Counted from the stretch's first letter, positions 11,201-23,110 are shown. The stretch: 64,000 bases of DNA from Alisma plantago-aquatica (GCA_963693085.1 OY856412.1:1127337244-1127401243); one strand, 5' to 3'. Program-made: numbers and translations. The notes: a model not told the origin generated them from the letters alone.

Positions 11201-11626
11201 ATGTGCATCAAGTGCCTCCAGCGCTTCAGAGGGTACATGTGCATCATCAACCTAAAATTTGACAAAATAAACACACTGAATTAGCCCAATATAGAAATAT
11301 AGGATATATGACATAACTAGAAGATAATGAATTTCTATAGAAATATAGGATATGTTTTTAAAACTTACATTGGTATCCTCACCATGCTCATCATGGACAT
11401 CATGCTCATCATGGACATCACGATCATCATGCCCATGGTCAGCCATCTGAAAATGTCATTAAAAAGGCAAACATTTAGCATTTGTATTAACTAGAAGATA
11501 ATGAAACATTATATCTGAAAATGATATTGATATTAAAAAAGCAAACATTTATCATTTTATAAAGTTCACATATAAAAATGAAACATTGAAAAATGAAACA
11601 TATAAAAAATATAAACATGCATGCCT

Positions 11627-13604
11627 TTAAAATTGCGATCTTTTATCAATTAACAATCCTTCATTGTGATCTCCGCGCACATATAAGTCATCATTAACTT
11701 CAATATTTTGTGGAGTTGGCAACCCAACTGATAATGGATTGGAGTCATCATACTTATCATAGTACTCTTCTTCATCTATAGGATCTTCAATGAATTGTCT
11801 TTTACCATGAAGAATAACTGACCATTTATCATTTGCAGGATCATCGATATAAAATACTTGTTTTGCCTGTGATGCCAATATGAATGGTTCACCCTTCTCG
11901 CCAATCTTTTCAAAGTTCACTAAAGTGAAACCCAATTCATCCACTATAACTCCTTTGGTGTTATCAACCCAATTACATTTGAAGAGCGGAATTCTAAAAT
12001 CTATGTAGTCAAACTCCCATATGTCTTCAATGACATAGTAATATGACATTTTAGCTTCACGTGGACTCTTATCCTTTGCACTTGCAAAATACATAGTCGA
12101 CGCTTGAAGGGCGACCCCACTGTTTTGGACGACACTCTTATCATCTTGGCACTTTGTGTAATATGCGAACCCATTAATGTCAAACCCTTCATAAGACATA
12201 ACATTCAATTTTGGTTTAAAGGTGAGTCATTTGATAGTTTTCGTAATATCATCTGGTGTTTGAGATAGTTGATGTAAGACTTTATCTTCAAACCACTTAG
12301 TAAAAGTCTTGTTATGCTCTCTAGAAAGCCACATTGAACTGGCTTGAGGATGTTGTCTCTTGATGAAATTGGTATGTTCCTCGATATAAACACTCACTTC
12401 GTCCATTTTGTGTAAAATATACAAGTGACCTTGTTCCAACTGCTCACGGCTGATTACTTTCACCCGTGATCCCAAAATTCCTTTGCCCTCCTCAATATTC
12501 TTGTCATTAACGGGAGTGTCATTACCAAGTCATTGCAAAAATCCATAACCTCTCTCACCACATAACCCTCAATAATACTCCCTTCAGGCTGATAACAGTT
12601 TCAAACATCACCTTTAAAAATGCTCATGTATCATTCAAAGGGATACATCCAATGCAAGAAAATTGGTCCCAACATTTTCACTTCCCTAGTCAAGTGGACA
12701 ACAAGATGTACCATGATATCAAAAAATGAAGGAGGGAAATACATCTCAAGCTGACATAGGGTAACAACCACTTCTCTTTGCAAATTATCGAGAGTATCAG
12801 GGTCAATAACTTTGCTACATAGACTATTGAAAAAGAAATAAAGTTTGGTGATTGCAAACCTTACATGCTTCAACAATATAGATCAAATTGCCACGGGTAA
12901 TATTTGTTGCATTAGAGTGTGACAATCATGAGATTTAAGACCTATCAACTTCATATCTTTCATTGATACCAATCTACGGATGTTGGATGAGTAACCTTGT
13001 GGCACCTTAACATTTGCCAAGCATTCACAAAAAGCTTTCTTCTCCTTTTTAGACAACGTGTAACAAGCGGGAGGTAAGTATGTTCTTTTATTACCCATTT
13101 CATGTAATTCTGTTAATTCTGACCTTATTCCCATTTCACGTAGGTCTAATCTAGATTTTATCCCATCTTTAGTCTTACCTGGTATATTCAACAGAGTACC
13201 AATGACGATATCACAGACATTTTTCTCAATGTGTGCTCTACCCCACAACTATCCAGCATCACATCAATGATGTCTACTGGAACTGGTTCGTTCACATCTA
13301 CGTCATCGGAGACCATTTCTTCTTCCACCCAAGCACTGCTATCGACATCCACTGGTTTCAGGTTTGAAATCTCTCCATGACAGTGCCATTCTGTATAGCC
13401 TTGTACAATCTAGTTGCACATGACATGACTTTTGATTTTGTCACCAGTGTTGACTTTCAAGTTGTTATCGCAATGCCTACATGGACAGTAGAACCTATCT
13501 CCAGGTTGTTTCCTATATTCCTTGGTAAATCTAATAAACTGATCAAGACCAGATATAAACTCTAGGGTGCAGCGATTGTGAATGGACATCCATGATCTAT
13601 CCAT
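11627..13604 (-). pseudogene. TNP2-type CACTA transposase, internally deleted and broken
   Basis: Minus-strand order: MDRSWM...FIRFTKEYRKQPG...CPCRHCDNN (13604-13440), the transposase-associated N-terminal domain; YTEWHCHGE near 13,390; an abrupt jump near 13,250 to the late part of the transposase (EKNVCDIVIGTLLNIPGKTK, RTYLPPACYTLSKKEKKAF, GLKSHDCHTLMQQILPVAI to 12,883). Then comes the DUF4218 segment (CQLEMYFPPSFFDIMVHLVV, to about 12,631) and finally the DUF4216 segment (GFAYYTKCQDDKSVVQNSGV... NWVDNTKGV, 12,208-11,627). The central Transposase_21 region that carries catalytic residues is missing, and frameshifts or stops separate the blocks (near 12,880, 12,600 and 12,230). Intact TNP2 binds and cuts CACTA ends; this copy cannot. 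Confidence 0.88.
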
Positions 13605-13720
13605 TCTATGATCAAAGAGAAAACAAGTATATATTAGGACAAGATTAGGGTATAGGGTTAACAAATACATGTGATGTCATTCTTATATATAATAAATGTG
13701 CATGTACCACCTATCCCATC

Positions 13721-13910
13721 CTTGAACACCTAATCTCACTAGTAAGTATATAATGTGTATTGGGTTTTCAAGAAAATTTCGGCAGCATTTCCCTGTTGTT
13801 CTCCAAGTACATATGTACTTAGAGAACAAACGGGGAAATGTTGCCAAAATTTTATTGAAAACCCAATACACATTATACACTTACGTCCTAAGTGAGATTA
13901 GGTGTTCAAG
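13721..13910 (-). repeat. Long near-perfect foldback upstream of TNP2
   Basis: Two arms of about 92-98 bases (13721-13812 and 13813-13910) are reverse complements with few mismatches and almost no loop. Landmarks: CTTGAACACCTAATCTCACT pairs with AGTGAGATTAGGTGTTCAAG, and TGTGTATTGGGTTTTC pairs with GAAAACCCAATACACA. It lies about 120 bases upstream of the TNP2 start, in the expected leader. A transcript would fold into a long hairpin. Confidence 0.85.
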
Positions 13911-13931
13911 AACAGTCCCAAACTGGGGACT

Positions 13932-13966
13932 ATCCAAGATTTACTCCTAATGAGTAAATCTTGGAT
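13932..13966. repeat. Perfect 15-bp hairpin beside the long foldback
   Basis: Arms ATCCAAGATTTACTC and GAGTAAATCTTGGAT with a 5-base spacer. The role is unknown; it could be a regulatory structure of the TNP2 leader. Confidence 0.75.
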
Positions 13967-13969
13967 GGG

Positions 13970-14456
13970 TTTCTAGGCCAACAAATACATGTATGTTGTC
14001 ATTCCAATACCTACAATCCTAGTTTCATCATTCATATCCTAGGTTTCATGTAACATCATTTAATCTAGGTATCATATTCTATAACATTGATTTCAACATT
14101 TCGAGTGTCCATGCATGTTCATCATCTTGGATAGATATGTAGATGTTAGGGTTTCATCACAATTGATGTTAGGGTTTCATCACAATTTTAGGTATCATAT
14201 AGAGTATGTAGATGTTAGGGTTTCACCATGCAATAGGGATTCATGTAGATGTTAGGGTTTCATCACAATTGATTTCATCATAATTGATTTCATCACAAGA
14301 TTTGAACATAATTGATTTCATCATATAATTGAACATAATTGATTTCATCATATAATTGTACATAATTGATTTCATCACAAATTCATAATTGATTTCATTT
14401 GAATATATACCCTCTTTTCCTCCTTCTCCCTCCTTACCAACAGCAAGTACGACCAT
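13970..14456. other. AT-rich simple repeats in the CACTA upstream region
   Basis: Several copies of GATGTTAGGGTTTCATCAC (14145-14270) and of CATAATTGATTTCATCA (14275-14400). No gene was seen. Confidence 0.6.
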
Positions 14457-14800
14457 GTGGGTTGGCCACGGCCGTGCTTGCTATTGGTAAGGAGGAAGAA
14501 GGAAGAAGAAGAGGGGCATGGAGGAAGAAGAGGAGGGCCTACCTGTCGAGCAGCTAACAGCATGGAGACGAGCTTCGTCCCTATCGGCGGCAGCGACGGT
14601 GTGAGGAGCAGTGGCACCGAGCAGAGAAGCAGTAGGAGAAGGAGGCAGCAGCGGCGGTGAGCAGAGAAGCAGCAGCAGTCGGCGACAACAGCGAGTAGAG
14701 AAGTAGCAGTAGCAGCAGGTGGCAGCGGCGACGACGCAGCAGGAAGCAGGCGCGACGACGACGTCATCGGGAGGAGAAAGGAAGAGTCTGTTTTCGCGAT
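14457..14800. other. GC-rich low-complexity stretch
   Basis: GGAGGAAGAAG and GCAGCAGCAG-type runs. The ORFs here on both strands are compositional (Ser/Ala/Leu or Arg/Gly rich) with no family signature. It may be the GC-rich 5' region of the CACTA promoter. Confidence 0.5.
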
Positions 14801-14859
14801 GAAACAGAAGAAAAGGGAAGAGTCTGCTTCTCGCGGGGGCTATTAAGTTAATAAAAGGC

Positions 14860-15299
14860 GTCGGTTATCTTAAAAACTGACACCTAAACAGAATAAGCAT
14901 CGGCTGAATATAACAACCGATGTCAATTGGACAATCCTTTACCCTAAAATTTTTGGCAGGGAGGGCACGCAAACCCTTATGAGCGTCAGTTATCCCACGA
15001 CAACCGACACCCATGTGGTAAAAATTGCGCGCAATTTTTATCTTCTTTAGGCGTCAGTTTTAGGTAAAACACTGACGTTGTATGTTACACTTTGGGGGAA
15101 ATTTTTTTCGCTCGAAAAATTAGATTTCACGGGCTATTTTAGGCGTCAGTTTCTTTTTTTAGGCGACGCTGAATAAAAAACGATAGCCGTGTCTGACTAG
15201 TCTTCAAATATGGACGTCGGTTTTCCTTAATAGCCGACGTGTAATGTTTATCAGTGTTAGTTTCTTTAAAAAACTGACGCCCCGAAAAACCACATTGAA
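14860..15299. repeat. CACTA right subterminal repeats
   Basis: Roughly ten copies of a GGCGTCGGTT / GGCGTCAGTT motif in both orientations, matching those at 1-230. Confidence 0.85.
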
Positions 15300-15318
15300 C
15301 GCTATTTTTGTAGTAGTG
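15300..15318 (-). repeat. CACTA terminal inverted repeat
   Basis: CACTACTACAAAAATAGCG on the minus strand, the outer end of the transposon. Confidence 0.92.
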
Positions 15319-15321
15319 TTC

Positions 15322-15774
15322 TCTCTTCCGACAAGTGGTATGTCAGACGGTGGTTCACGCATTCGCTGAGTTGCACCGGTATTGCATCTCATTCAACGTC
15401 TACATCTTTCATCATCAACATGAGCAAGACGTTTTCATCAGTTTCGTGACCAAGTCGACTAGAAGAACGACACATATGTAGAAGAATTGCGGGCCGTCGA
15501 TTTCTTTAAATAACTTGTTCGTTTATCAAACCAACGATCTTGTGTGTGTTCCTAACCTTATTTACTTTCCGCTCTCCTGCTTCATTTATTCTTTTGATTC
15601 TTATGTGGATCTGATATGAAAGCGTTAACTTTATTGCAACTGTTTGCTGCTGCATGTAACCACGCTAGCAAAACTAGGACTGCTACTAAGAAAGGGTCGC
15701 TAGTGAACCATCAACTAGGGGTTTGGACGACCAACTAAAGATGGAGGGCGTCGAAAACACAATAACAATCGATG
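15322..15774. other. Intergenic sequence between CACTA and MITE-like repeats
   Basis: Moderate GC, no ORF with a recognisable domain, no terminal repeats. Possibly unmasked host sequence. Confidence 0.4.
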
Positions 15775-16282
15775 ATAGCCCTATTTGGTAGGGTGTTTTT
15801 GATACCAGTGTTGTTTAATTGTTAACATTTCCAACTCACGGATTATTTGGTAGGATGTAATTGAGTGAATTCTAACTACATGCTACTACCCAAATGGCCC
15901 TCAATTCCTGGAATTTGTACCACGTAGAAACAGCCAATGGTCGGGTGCAGTTCTGGAGTGCTCCAAATGAAAGTACCTTTTGGCTTGGCTGCTTTCTCTC
16001 TCTTAACGGACAACTGACCTCACACGATGAGAAATGGATCACTAGTATATCACAGAGCCAGAAGATCGCACGAATTGCTCTGTACCAGCTGATCAACGTA
16101 TTAAAATATATGTTATACTTCAACTGAAATATATCCAACCAAATGAAAGAAAAAGAAATCAATGAGCTGATACTACATCGTACCAAATAGAACGCTGGTA
16201 ATTAAAGATCCATGTTTTTCTTTTCATGTTTTCATAATCACATTTTATATCCTTATTACACCCTACCAAACATGCCCTAATG
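15775..16282. mobile_element. Nested MITE-like inverted-repeat elements
   Basis: Outer ends resemble each other in inverse: CCCTATTTGGTAGGGTGT near 15779 and ACACCCTACCAAACATGCCC near 16258. Inside, a second pair, TTATTTGGTAGGATG (about 15844) and CATCGTACCAAATAGAA (about 16177), suggests a second copy nested in the first. Non-coding. No clean target duplication was found, so the boundaries are approximate. Confidence 0.5.
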
Positions 16283-16734
16283 TTGATATATCTCAAGATG
16301 CATATTGAAGCTAAGTGCGAATATGGATCCAATCTCACCAACTTCACATATTACATTTGTTGTGTTTTGACTATGTCGCCCATATTACTTCAGAAAAAAA
16401 AACAAATGAAGATCTAGATGCCATCTCGATGTCGTAGTAATGATATTAATCTCGACTATAAATATACTCAAGTCTATCAATGATCATATTGATATCCAGA
16501 TCCTAGATGACAATCGAAAAACTTAGCTTCTACCTAGAAATGGAATTCTTTTAATGTTGTGGCCTCTTTTTTGCACACTACTCTTTCCAAAAAAACTTTG
16601 CCCCCGACACCTATCTCCCTTCTTTTCCAAGACCAAAATCCAAATGAAATCCTTTTGTTGTAAAATAAAGCAAATAATGTATCATAAAAGAAACCAAAAT
16701 GAAGTGACATCAAAATAGCATAGTGGTGTGACCC
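16283..16734. other. Intergenic sequence
   Basis: AT-rich, no gene or repeat recognised. Confidence 0.4.
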
Positions 16735-16737
16735 TTA

Positions 16738-17780
16738 GCCTACGTTTGGTACGGGACCGAAACCCAGTTTGGCCTTGTCTTTATGTGCCAACCCCGCCAA
16801 ACAACTACTGGTTTGAGGTTGATTTTTGTTTTGTTCTCAATCCTAAAAAACCCCCGTTTTGGGATAACGGAACCCCCTAACCCGGGTTCTCCCAGTCCCA
16901 CGAGGGGCGGGATTCCGGTTCATAACCCGGTTTCCGCGATCTGAGTCCATTTTCGTCTCGCCCTTTTTGCGATGGTGTCATCACCCCCCGACACCTCCCC
17001 GCCCCTTCGCCTTCCCCGCTCCCTCTTCTTCTCTCTCTTCTGCTCCCTCTCCCGAGAAGTCGACGCCCTCCCAACAGTTATGATGCCCTCTCCCACCTCT
17101 CCCAAGACATGCAACAGCCCATCGTTTCGTATGGCAGGGCAGTGCCGTATGGATAGGCTTGGACAGTGGCGTAGGCGCAACAGCCGGTCAATCAAGCTGA
17201 CGGAGGGGTACGGTGGGTCGTCTGCAATCGCCGACCTACACCGCTAGTCTAGATGTCGAGAATCAAGCATCATCTGGAGTTGTCATCTCCCATCAAAGCC
17301 CTCATTTTCACTGTGTGCAAACCCAGTAAACCCTAGCAAGGGCAAGCGGTGTCGTTGCTACTATATAGTGTTGCGATTCATATCTGAACTCCTCCCTATT
17401 CACATGTGTATCCTCCACAAAATCTTCTCTGAAGCCGCCGCTGTCGAGCCCCTATACTCAGAAGTCGCCTAGATGCTTGAGAGGTATGTCTTCGCCGACC
17501 CTCTTCGCTGGCCCTCTTCTTTGTTTCAGTAGGCTAGCGGCTTATGTGTACCATTCCTATACATTTGTTGTATGTGTATCATCCCTCTACATTTGTTGTA
17601 TGTACCGTCCCTGACCCGTGCTCCTATCTTCAACCTTGATTTCTGCTGGCTGACCATGTATTTCTCCTGATCAATACGAACATGTTTTCTGTGTAATGAA
17701 CCAGATAAGAGCAAAAAAGTATCTCGTCTTTTGGGATATTCCAAGAAAAAATGGATGCATTGAAATGAAATAAGTCGACC
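16738..17780. other. Left end region of the Harbinger-type element
   Basis: Holds a GC-rich patch (16,880-17,260) with CT-rich runs on one strand and short unconvincing ORFs. It may be promoter or 5' exon sequence; no domain is recognised. Confidence 0.4.
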
Positions 17781-19940
17781 ATATTGTTATATATTTATAT
17801 TGACAATTTATTTAATGAGTTCTCCCTGCTAGTAACCTCATTTAGGAGGACAGGGTTATAAGTAGACATGATTGTTCTCCCTACAAACATCAAGTAGACA
17901 TGATTGTTCTCCCTACTAGTAACATCATGATTGTTATAAACATCAAATACACCAGCATTAGATGTAGAGCACAATATTCTCCTGCTCCTGTCCCTGACAG
18001 TGTCACTTTCTCATATCTTTCTGTGTAATGAACCAGATATATGAGTTCTCCCTACTAGTTACCTCATTTACGAGGACAGGGTTATATTTAGAATTTTAGA
18101 CATGATTGTTGTAGCATATTGTTTGGTCACTATTATGTGCTCATTGTATAAGCCCTAATTTGATTGGTCACTATTTCTTCCATTTAAAATAATATGATGT
18201 TGAAACATATATCTGAATGCTGACTATAGATCACCTGAATTATGGTGATGTTAATCATGTTATAAACATCAATACACCAGCAATGTAGAGCACAACATTC
18301 TGCATTGAAATGAAATAGGTTGACCATATGGGATAGGAACAAAATAATTGTTATATATTTATATTGACAATTTAATTAATGAGTTCTCCGTGCTAGTAAC
18401 CTCATTTACAAGGACAGGTTTATATTTTAGGCATGATTGTCTTAGCATATTGTTTGGTCATAGAAGGAACCCGATAAGTAGATTTATGTTATATTTGTCA
18501 GTGTGTTTTCAGTTGTGTTTTCATGTTAATATGTATAATGTATTATGTTTGATAGTTCATTAGTTTTTCAGGTACAAATATCTTATGTAATATATTTGTT
18601 TAAGTTGGAACAAGTATGTGTTACAAGCCCTACATTGAGGTTTGAATCATTAATGTAGGTTTTTTTGTGTCAACTTTTCAAAACTAGAACAGGGACACCC
18701 TAATTTTGATTATTCAACTTATTCTTATTTGTGTTATGACTGTGCGCCTAGACTGCTTATGCTTTGTATACGTGCAAATTGTACACCCATTAGTATAGGT
18801 AGATTTTTTCATAGTCATTTCATTTATTTTGTAAACTTTAGTACCAACTTTGTTGTGTTAATATATTTTGGCACCTTATACACATCCCTTGACTGAGGTC
18901 TGCCCCCCCCCCAATTAGGTCTACTATGATGGTACAAAATTGGAATCCACCTATTATGTATTAATTATGTTTTTTTGGAACATACTAGTCTGTAGTGTAC
19001 ATTGTATATGCTCATAAAATACTAGTTTGTAGTTGGAACAATTATGTGCTATAAGCCCTAATTTGTTTGGTCAGTATTTGTTCCGTTTAAAATAATATGA
19101 ATTAATATTTTTATTTAAGTTGGAAACATATATCTGAATGCCGACTAATGTGTTGTAGATCACCTAAATTATGGTGTTGTTAATCATGTTATAAACATAA
19201 AATACACCAGCATTAGATGTAGAGCACAATATTTTGCTGCTACTGTCCCTGCCAGTGTCACTTTCTCATCTGTTTCTGTGTAATGAACCAGATATATGAG
19301 TTCTCCCTGCTAGTTACCTCATTTACAAGGACAAAGTTATATTTAGAATTTTAGACATGATTGTTGTAGCATATTGATTGGTCATCTGTCAGTGTGTTTT
19401 TAGGTTAATATGTATCATGTATTATGTTTCATATGTCATTAGTTGTTCCGGTACAAATATCTTATATAATATATTTGTTTAAGTTGGAACAAGTATGTGT
19501 TACGCGCCCTACATTGAGATAATGAAGGTTTTTTTGTATAAGCCCTAATTTTGTGCTATCCATTTAAAATGGTCACTAATATCTGCTCATTGTATAAGCC
19601 CTAATTTGATTTCTGCTGGCTGGTCATGGAAGGAACCCGAGAAGTAGATTTATGTTATATCTGTCAGTGTGTTTTCAGTTGTGTTTTCATGTTAATATGT
19701 ATAATGTATTATGTTTGATAGGTCATTAGTTGTTCAGGTACAAAAATCTAATGTAATATATTTGTTTAAGTTGGAACAAGTATGTGCTATAAGCCCTACA
19801 TTGAGGTCTGAATCATTCATGTAGGTTTTTTTATGTCAACTTTTCAAAACTAGAACTGGGACACCCTAATTTTGATCATTCATGTTAGCTTGAATGAATG
19901 ATTTTAATGTTAGCTTGAATGAATGATTTTAATGTTAGCT
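17780..19940. repeat. Diverged internal repeats of the Harbinger-type element
   Basis: Blocks recur several times: ATGAGTTCTCCCTGCTAGT...CTCATTTA (near 17,816, 18,052, 18,379, 19,298), GTCAGTGTGTTTTCAGTTGT (near 18,497 and 19,667), and a block with CACCAGCATTAGATGTAGAG (near 17,950 and 19,207). Arrangement indicates repeated segmental duplication. No coding signal. Confidence 0.7.
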
Positions 19941-20317
19941 TGAATGAATGATTTTAATTTTCATGTACGACCAAAATGTACACCCATTAGTAATTTGTTG
20001 ATTATATTGCAAGTAATCCAACTATTTCAGCTAATTTGTATTCCCTCAGAATTTCTTGTATGTACCATCCCTGACCCTGTCGCTGGCCGTGCAACTCTAT
20101 TCAACCTTCAATTCGGCTTCCCAGGTATATCTCATGACCAATATGAACACGTTTAATGTGAATGTCATGCTGAATGCTTGCTATTTATGTAGTTTTCCTG
20201 TAATGAACATATTGGATGATGCGTTTGCTAAAACCATTTCAAATTTAACAACAATTTCAAATTTGTTGTACAAATTGTGGATCTTATGTCTGGTTGTGGC
20301 ATTGATGAGACAATATG
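19941..20317. other. Harbinger interior up to solo LTR A
   Basis: Short ORFs only. The last 45 bases are a small chimera resembling two downstream exons of the same element (see findings). Confidence 0.4.
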
Positions 20318-20322
20318 ACATG
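20318..20322. repeat. Target-site duplication ACATG, left of solo LTR A
   Basis: Pairs with ACATG at 26129-26133. Confidence 0.9.
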
Positions 20323-21555
20323 TGTAACACCCCTGACCTGGGTTATGAGCTAACCCTAGGTGTTTTGCCTAATTATGAAATTAGATGGTTGTAATTATCC
20401 TTTAGTATATAATTAAAGCTTTTATGGAACATATGTTTCCATTTCTGTCCCTTATAAATCAATGTTGAAGTATTGTTTGCAAAACAGGGACCTATGTGAA
20501 ATTTTCCCAATCAGAGGGGTTAACTTGCAAAATTCACATGTTTATATGTTCCTTCAATGTTTAGACAACATAAGAATGAATATGATGAGGTTTGATGGAT
20601 TTCCCAAGCTTGAGCACCAAGGTGCAGCTGTGGAAGCAACCCCTGTACTTGAAAACCCTAAATTGGTGTAAAATGCAATTTACCCAATTTGAGGGGTGCA
20701 ACTTGTAAAATACATCATCTAAAACATCGTTTATGACTCTTGGAATCATTTAGAAGAGAAATGATGAAAAGGTCACTTCATGTGAATAATCATATAATAA
20801 AGAACACCTTTGTGATTGAATAATCAAGGTGTATGTATAATAGCCCTTTTATGTGTATACTTTAGTGATGGTTTGATCCTTTTTGCCTTCAATTCTTGAC
20901 CTTAGAAGGAGTTTGTCCTTAGAAATAAGATGTGGGGACGTGCAAGGAAGAAAGGAAGGACTTAGATGAGAAATGAGGAAAACATATGTTCTTATGTTGA
21001 AATTTCACTTAAGTATATATACTACTTTTCTCACTTAGCAAGGGAACGATCCTCTTCCTTTCATTTCTTTTCCCCTTGCTCAAAACCGACCAAGGCTAAG
21101 CTCTGGAGCAGAGAAGGACGACCAAGGGTCCTAGGTAAGTTTGGATCATCCCTTTTGCTTGAATTCATGGAGGAAACTCGTATTCAAGGTCAAATTCATG
21201 GCTAGCTCACTTAGCTCTATCTTTCTAGCCATATGTTCTCAACTTTCCTTGGAGGATTCACCTTGGCCGACCTGTGGAGCTTCTAGGAATCCATTAAAGG
21301 ATTGTATATCGAAAGCTTGGAGCTCAAGGAGCAAGATTTAGGCGGGTTTTATAACTCTAAACTTTATGCTTTGATTATACATCTTTTTCTATGCATATAG
21401 TTGCTAGTTCTTCTTCTTCCCTATCTTCCCTTGCATCCTTGCAAGAAAATCCGTGAGGAACTGTTGCTGTTATTGAGATATAAGATGAGGGCGTTATTTC
21501 CTATGCTTATCCACAGTTTTCCACTTTACCATACGACCTCAACCAATTGCCTATA

Positions 21556-22490
21556 CGGTTTACAAAACCGTTTGGTGGGCAAACGGTTTCAAGGTCGTAT
21601 GAAGGCATACGGTCTCAAGACCGTATGGATGCGTTGCCCAAGCGTGAACCGTATGATAATCCTGTTCATAATTATGTAGGTTAATCACCCACAAAATTTT
21701 AGAGGTTAACTCCAAAGGAATCGTGAGATATAGGCAAAACAATTAGCAAATTCAATTGAATTTAGTTCTGATTTTCAATCTGCTTAATTTGCCCTTTTTG
21801 GGCAAACGGTCTCAAGACCGTATAAGATGGTTAACTAAGCATTGACCGTATGAGATTACTGTTCATAATGATGTTAGTTAATGACCCACCAAATTTGATG
21901 GACTAATTGTAAACGAGTTAAGAGTTGAAGGTTTATTACTAGGGCAAACCCTAATTGAAATCAGTGCTGAAATCACAATGAGCTAATTTGAGATTTTGGG
22001 TTGATTAGCCCAAACGGTCTCAAGACCGTTTGGGGAATCATCCAAACGGTCTCAAGACCGTTTGGGGATCACCCAAGACCGTATGGAGGTCTGGGGTCAA
22101 GTATAGTTGACCAATTTAAGGTACAAAGATACCAAATTACATTGCAATTAAGTATTGATGTAATGATCAACTCAATAAATCAAACCTTGATGAACTTTCA
22201 CTAGAGTACAAAGGATGGATGGGCAAGCGGTCTCAAGACCGTTTAGAACTCATCCAAACTGTCTCAAGACCGTTTGGTGACAACCCAAGACCGTTTGGAG
22301 GTCTAGGGTTAAGGTAATTTGATCAATTGAGGGCCCAATTACAATGGATTATTGATATAATCAAAGTGCTGATTTGTGACTTAATTAAGGTTCAACCCCT
22401 ATCAAATCAATCTAGATTTTGATGAATTCTTGGGCAAACGGTCTCAAGACCGTTTGGAGGATATCCAAACGATCCCAAGACCGTTTGGGC
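21556..22490. repeat. Dyad repeats around ACGGTCTCAAGACCGT in solo LTR A
   Basis: About ten copies of a symmetric site with core GGTCTCAAGACC, flanked by ATAC/GTAT or AAAC/GTTT so that the outer bases stay complementary. A variant ACGGTTTACAAAACCGT at about 21,559 changes both sides of the core. Confidence 0.85.
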
Positions 22491-22779
22491 CAAGTTTGAG
22501 CCCAATTGGAGGTCAATTGATGGGTTCAACTTTGATTTGATTCACATTGATGAGTGTTGATGGTTGAACGTTTATAGACCTTAATTGAACTAACTCCAAC
22601 CCTAATTGGATATCAATTGAGGGTCAATTGAGTAACCAATTGGTTAAGGCTAACCCTAATTGTCTCAATTGGTAATTGGTTAGCAATCTTGAGACCAATT
22701 GAAGGCTTAAACATAGGAAACCCTAATCGAGTTACCCTTTGAACCACTTTGGAGGTCCATACGATCTTGAGCTTATGAG

Positions 22780-23110
22780 GGCATTCGATCTCAAACCGTA
22801 TGAGGTCATTCGACCTCAAACCGTATGAGGGCATTCGAAATCAAACCGTATGAGGGCATTCGATCTCAAACCGTATGAGGGCATTCGACCTCAAACCGTA
22901 TGAGGGCATTCGACCTCAAACTGTATGAGGGCATTCGACCTCAAACCGTATGAGGGCATTCGATCTCAAACCGTATGAGGTCATTCGACCTCAAACCGTA
23001 TGAGGGCATTCGACCTCAAACCGTATGAGGGCATTCGACCTCAAACCATATGAGGGCATTCGATATCAAACCGTATGAGGGCATTCGATCTCAAGATCGA
23101 ATGAGGGCAT
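22780..23110. repeat. 25-bp tandem array in solo LTR A
   Basis: About 13 head-to-tail units containing GAGGGCATTCGACC followed by TCAAACCGTAT. The last units become symmetric, with TCGATCTCAAGATCGA near 23,090. The array is absent from solo LTR B. Confidence 0.85.

Larger units (their letters stand above)
493..11446 (-). pseudogene. Second CACTA gene: Transposase_24-type / DUF8039-like / Ulp1-like (C48) protein, multi-exon, decayed
   Basis: Recognisable minus-strand exons in order: an acidic His/Asp start (MADHGHDDRDV, 11446), a segment ending GNAIGVNRNNFVNYLG near 11,060, an IWKDL/TNLNREY segment (10,990-10,670), a segment ending near 10,309, ELTVALGNLEHPRRVRGAG near 10,150, a DUF8039-like stretch (about 9,670-9,480), then a C48 protease-like region. 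The latter reads HWELLVILPGTFTVYYLDP (about 8,735) and TQDNGWACAYYVMRFM (about 8,365), so the H-D-Q-C tetrad of Ulp1 peptidases is still present. The last exon (YTIEVSSDVREEWARAI, about 610-493) lies beyond the nested retrotransposon, which entered the preceding intron. In-frame stops (for example after ARAI and after PYAH) show decay. Family members are thought to act with TNP2 in transposition; the protease role is unproven. Confidence 0.8.
1..15318 (-). mobile_element. CACTA (En/Spm) DNA transposon, left end outside the window
   Basis: The right terminus is CACTACTACAAAAATAGCG read on the minus strand (15300-15318), the classic CACTA terminal inverted repeat. Next to it, and again in the first 230 bases, lie many short GGCGTCGGTT / AACCGACGCC subterminal repeats in both orientations. 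Between them are minus-strand pieces of a TNP2-type transposase and a second gene with Transposase_24-type and Ulp1-like segments, the usual two-gene content of large plant CACTA elements. The element is interrupted by a 7.5-kb LTR retrotransposon at 735-8275. Its left terminus lies upstream of base 1, so its 3-bp target duplication cannot be checked; the right flank is TTC (15319-15321). Both genes are damaged, so it is not autonomous. Confidence 0.93.

Noticed and set aside
14375..14767. 130-codon Ser/Ala/Leu-rich minus-strand ORF
   Set aside because: Low-complexity product of a GCA/GGA-rich stretch, no domain, opposite frame equally open.
21556..22490. Dyads as intrinsic terminators
   Set aside because: Plant nuclear DNA, no T tract after the stems, repeated in an LTR.
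22780..23110. CRISPR-like array of 25-bp repeats
   Set aside because: Units are contiguous with no spacers and lie in a plant LTR; it is a tandem repeat.
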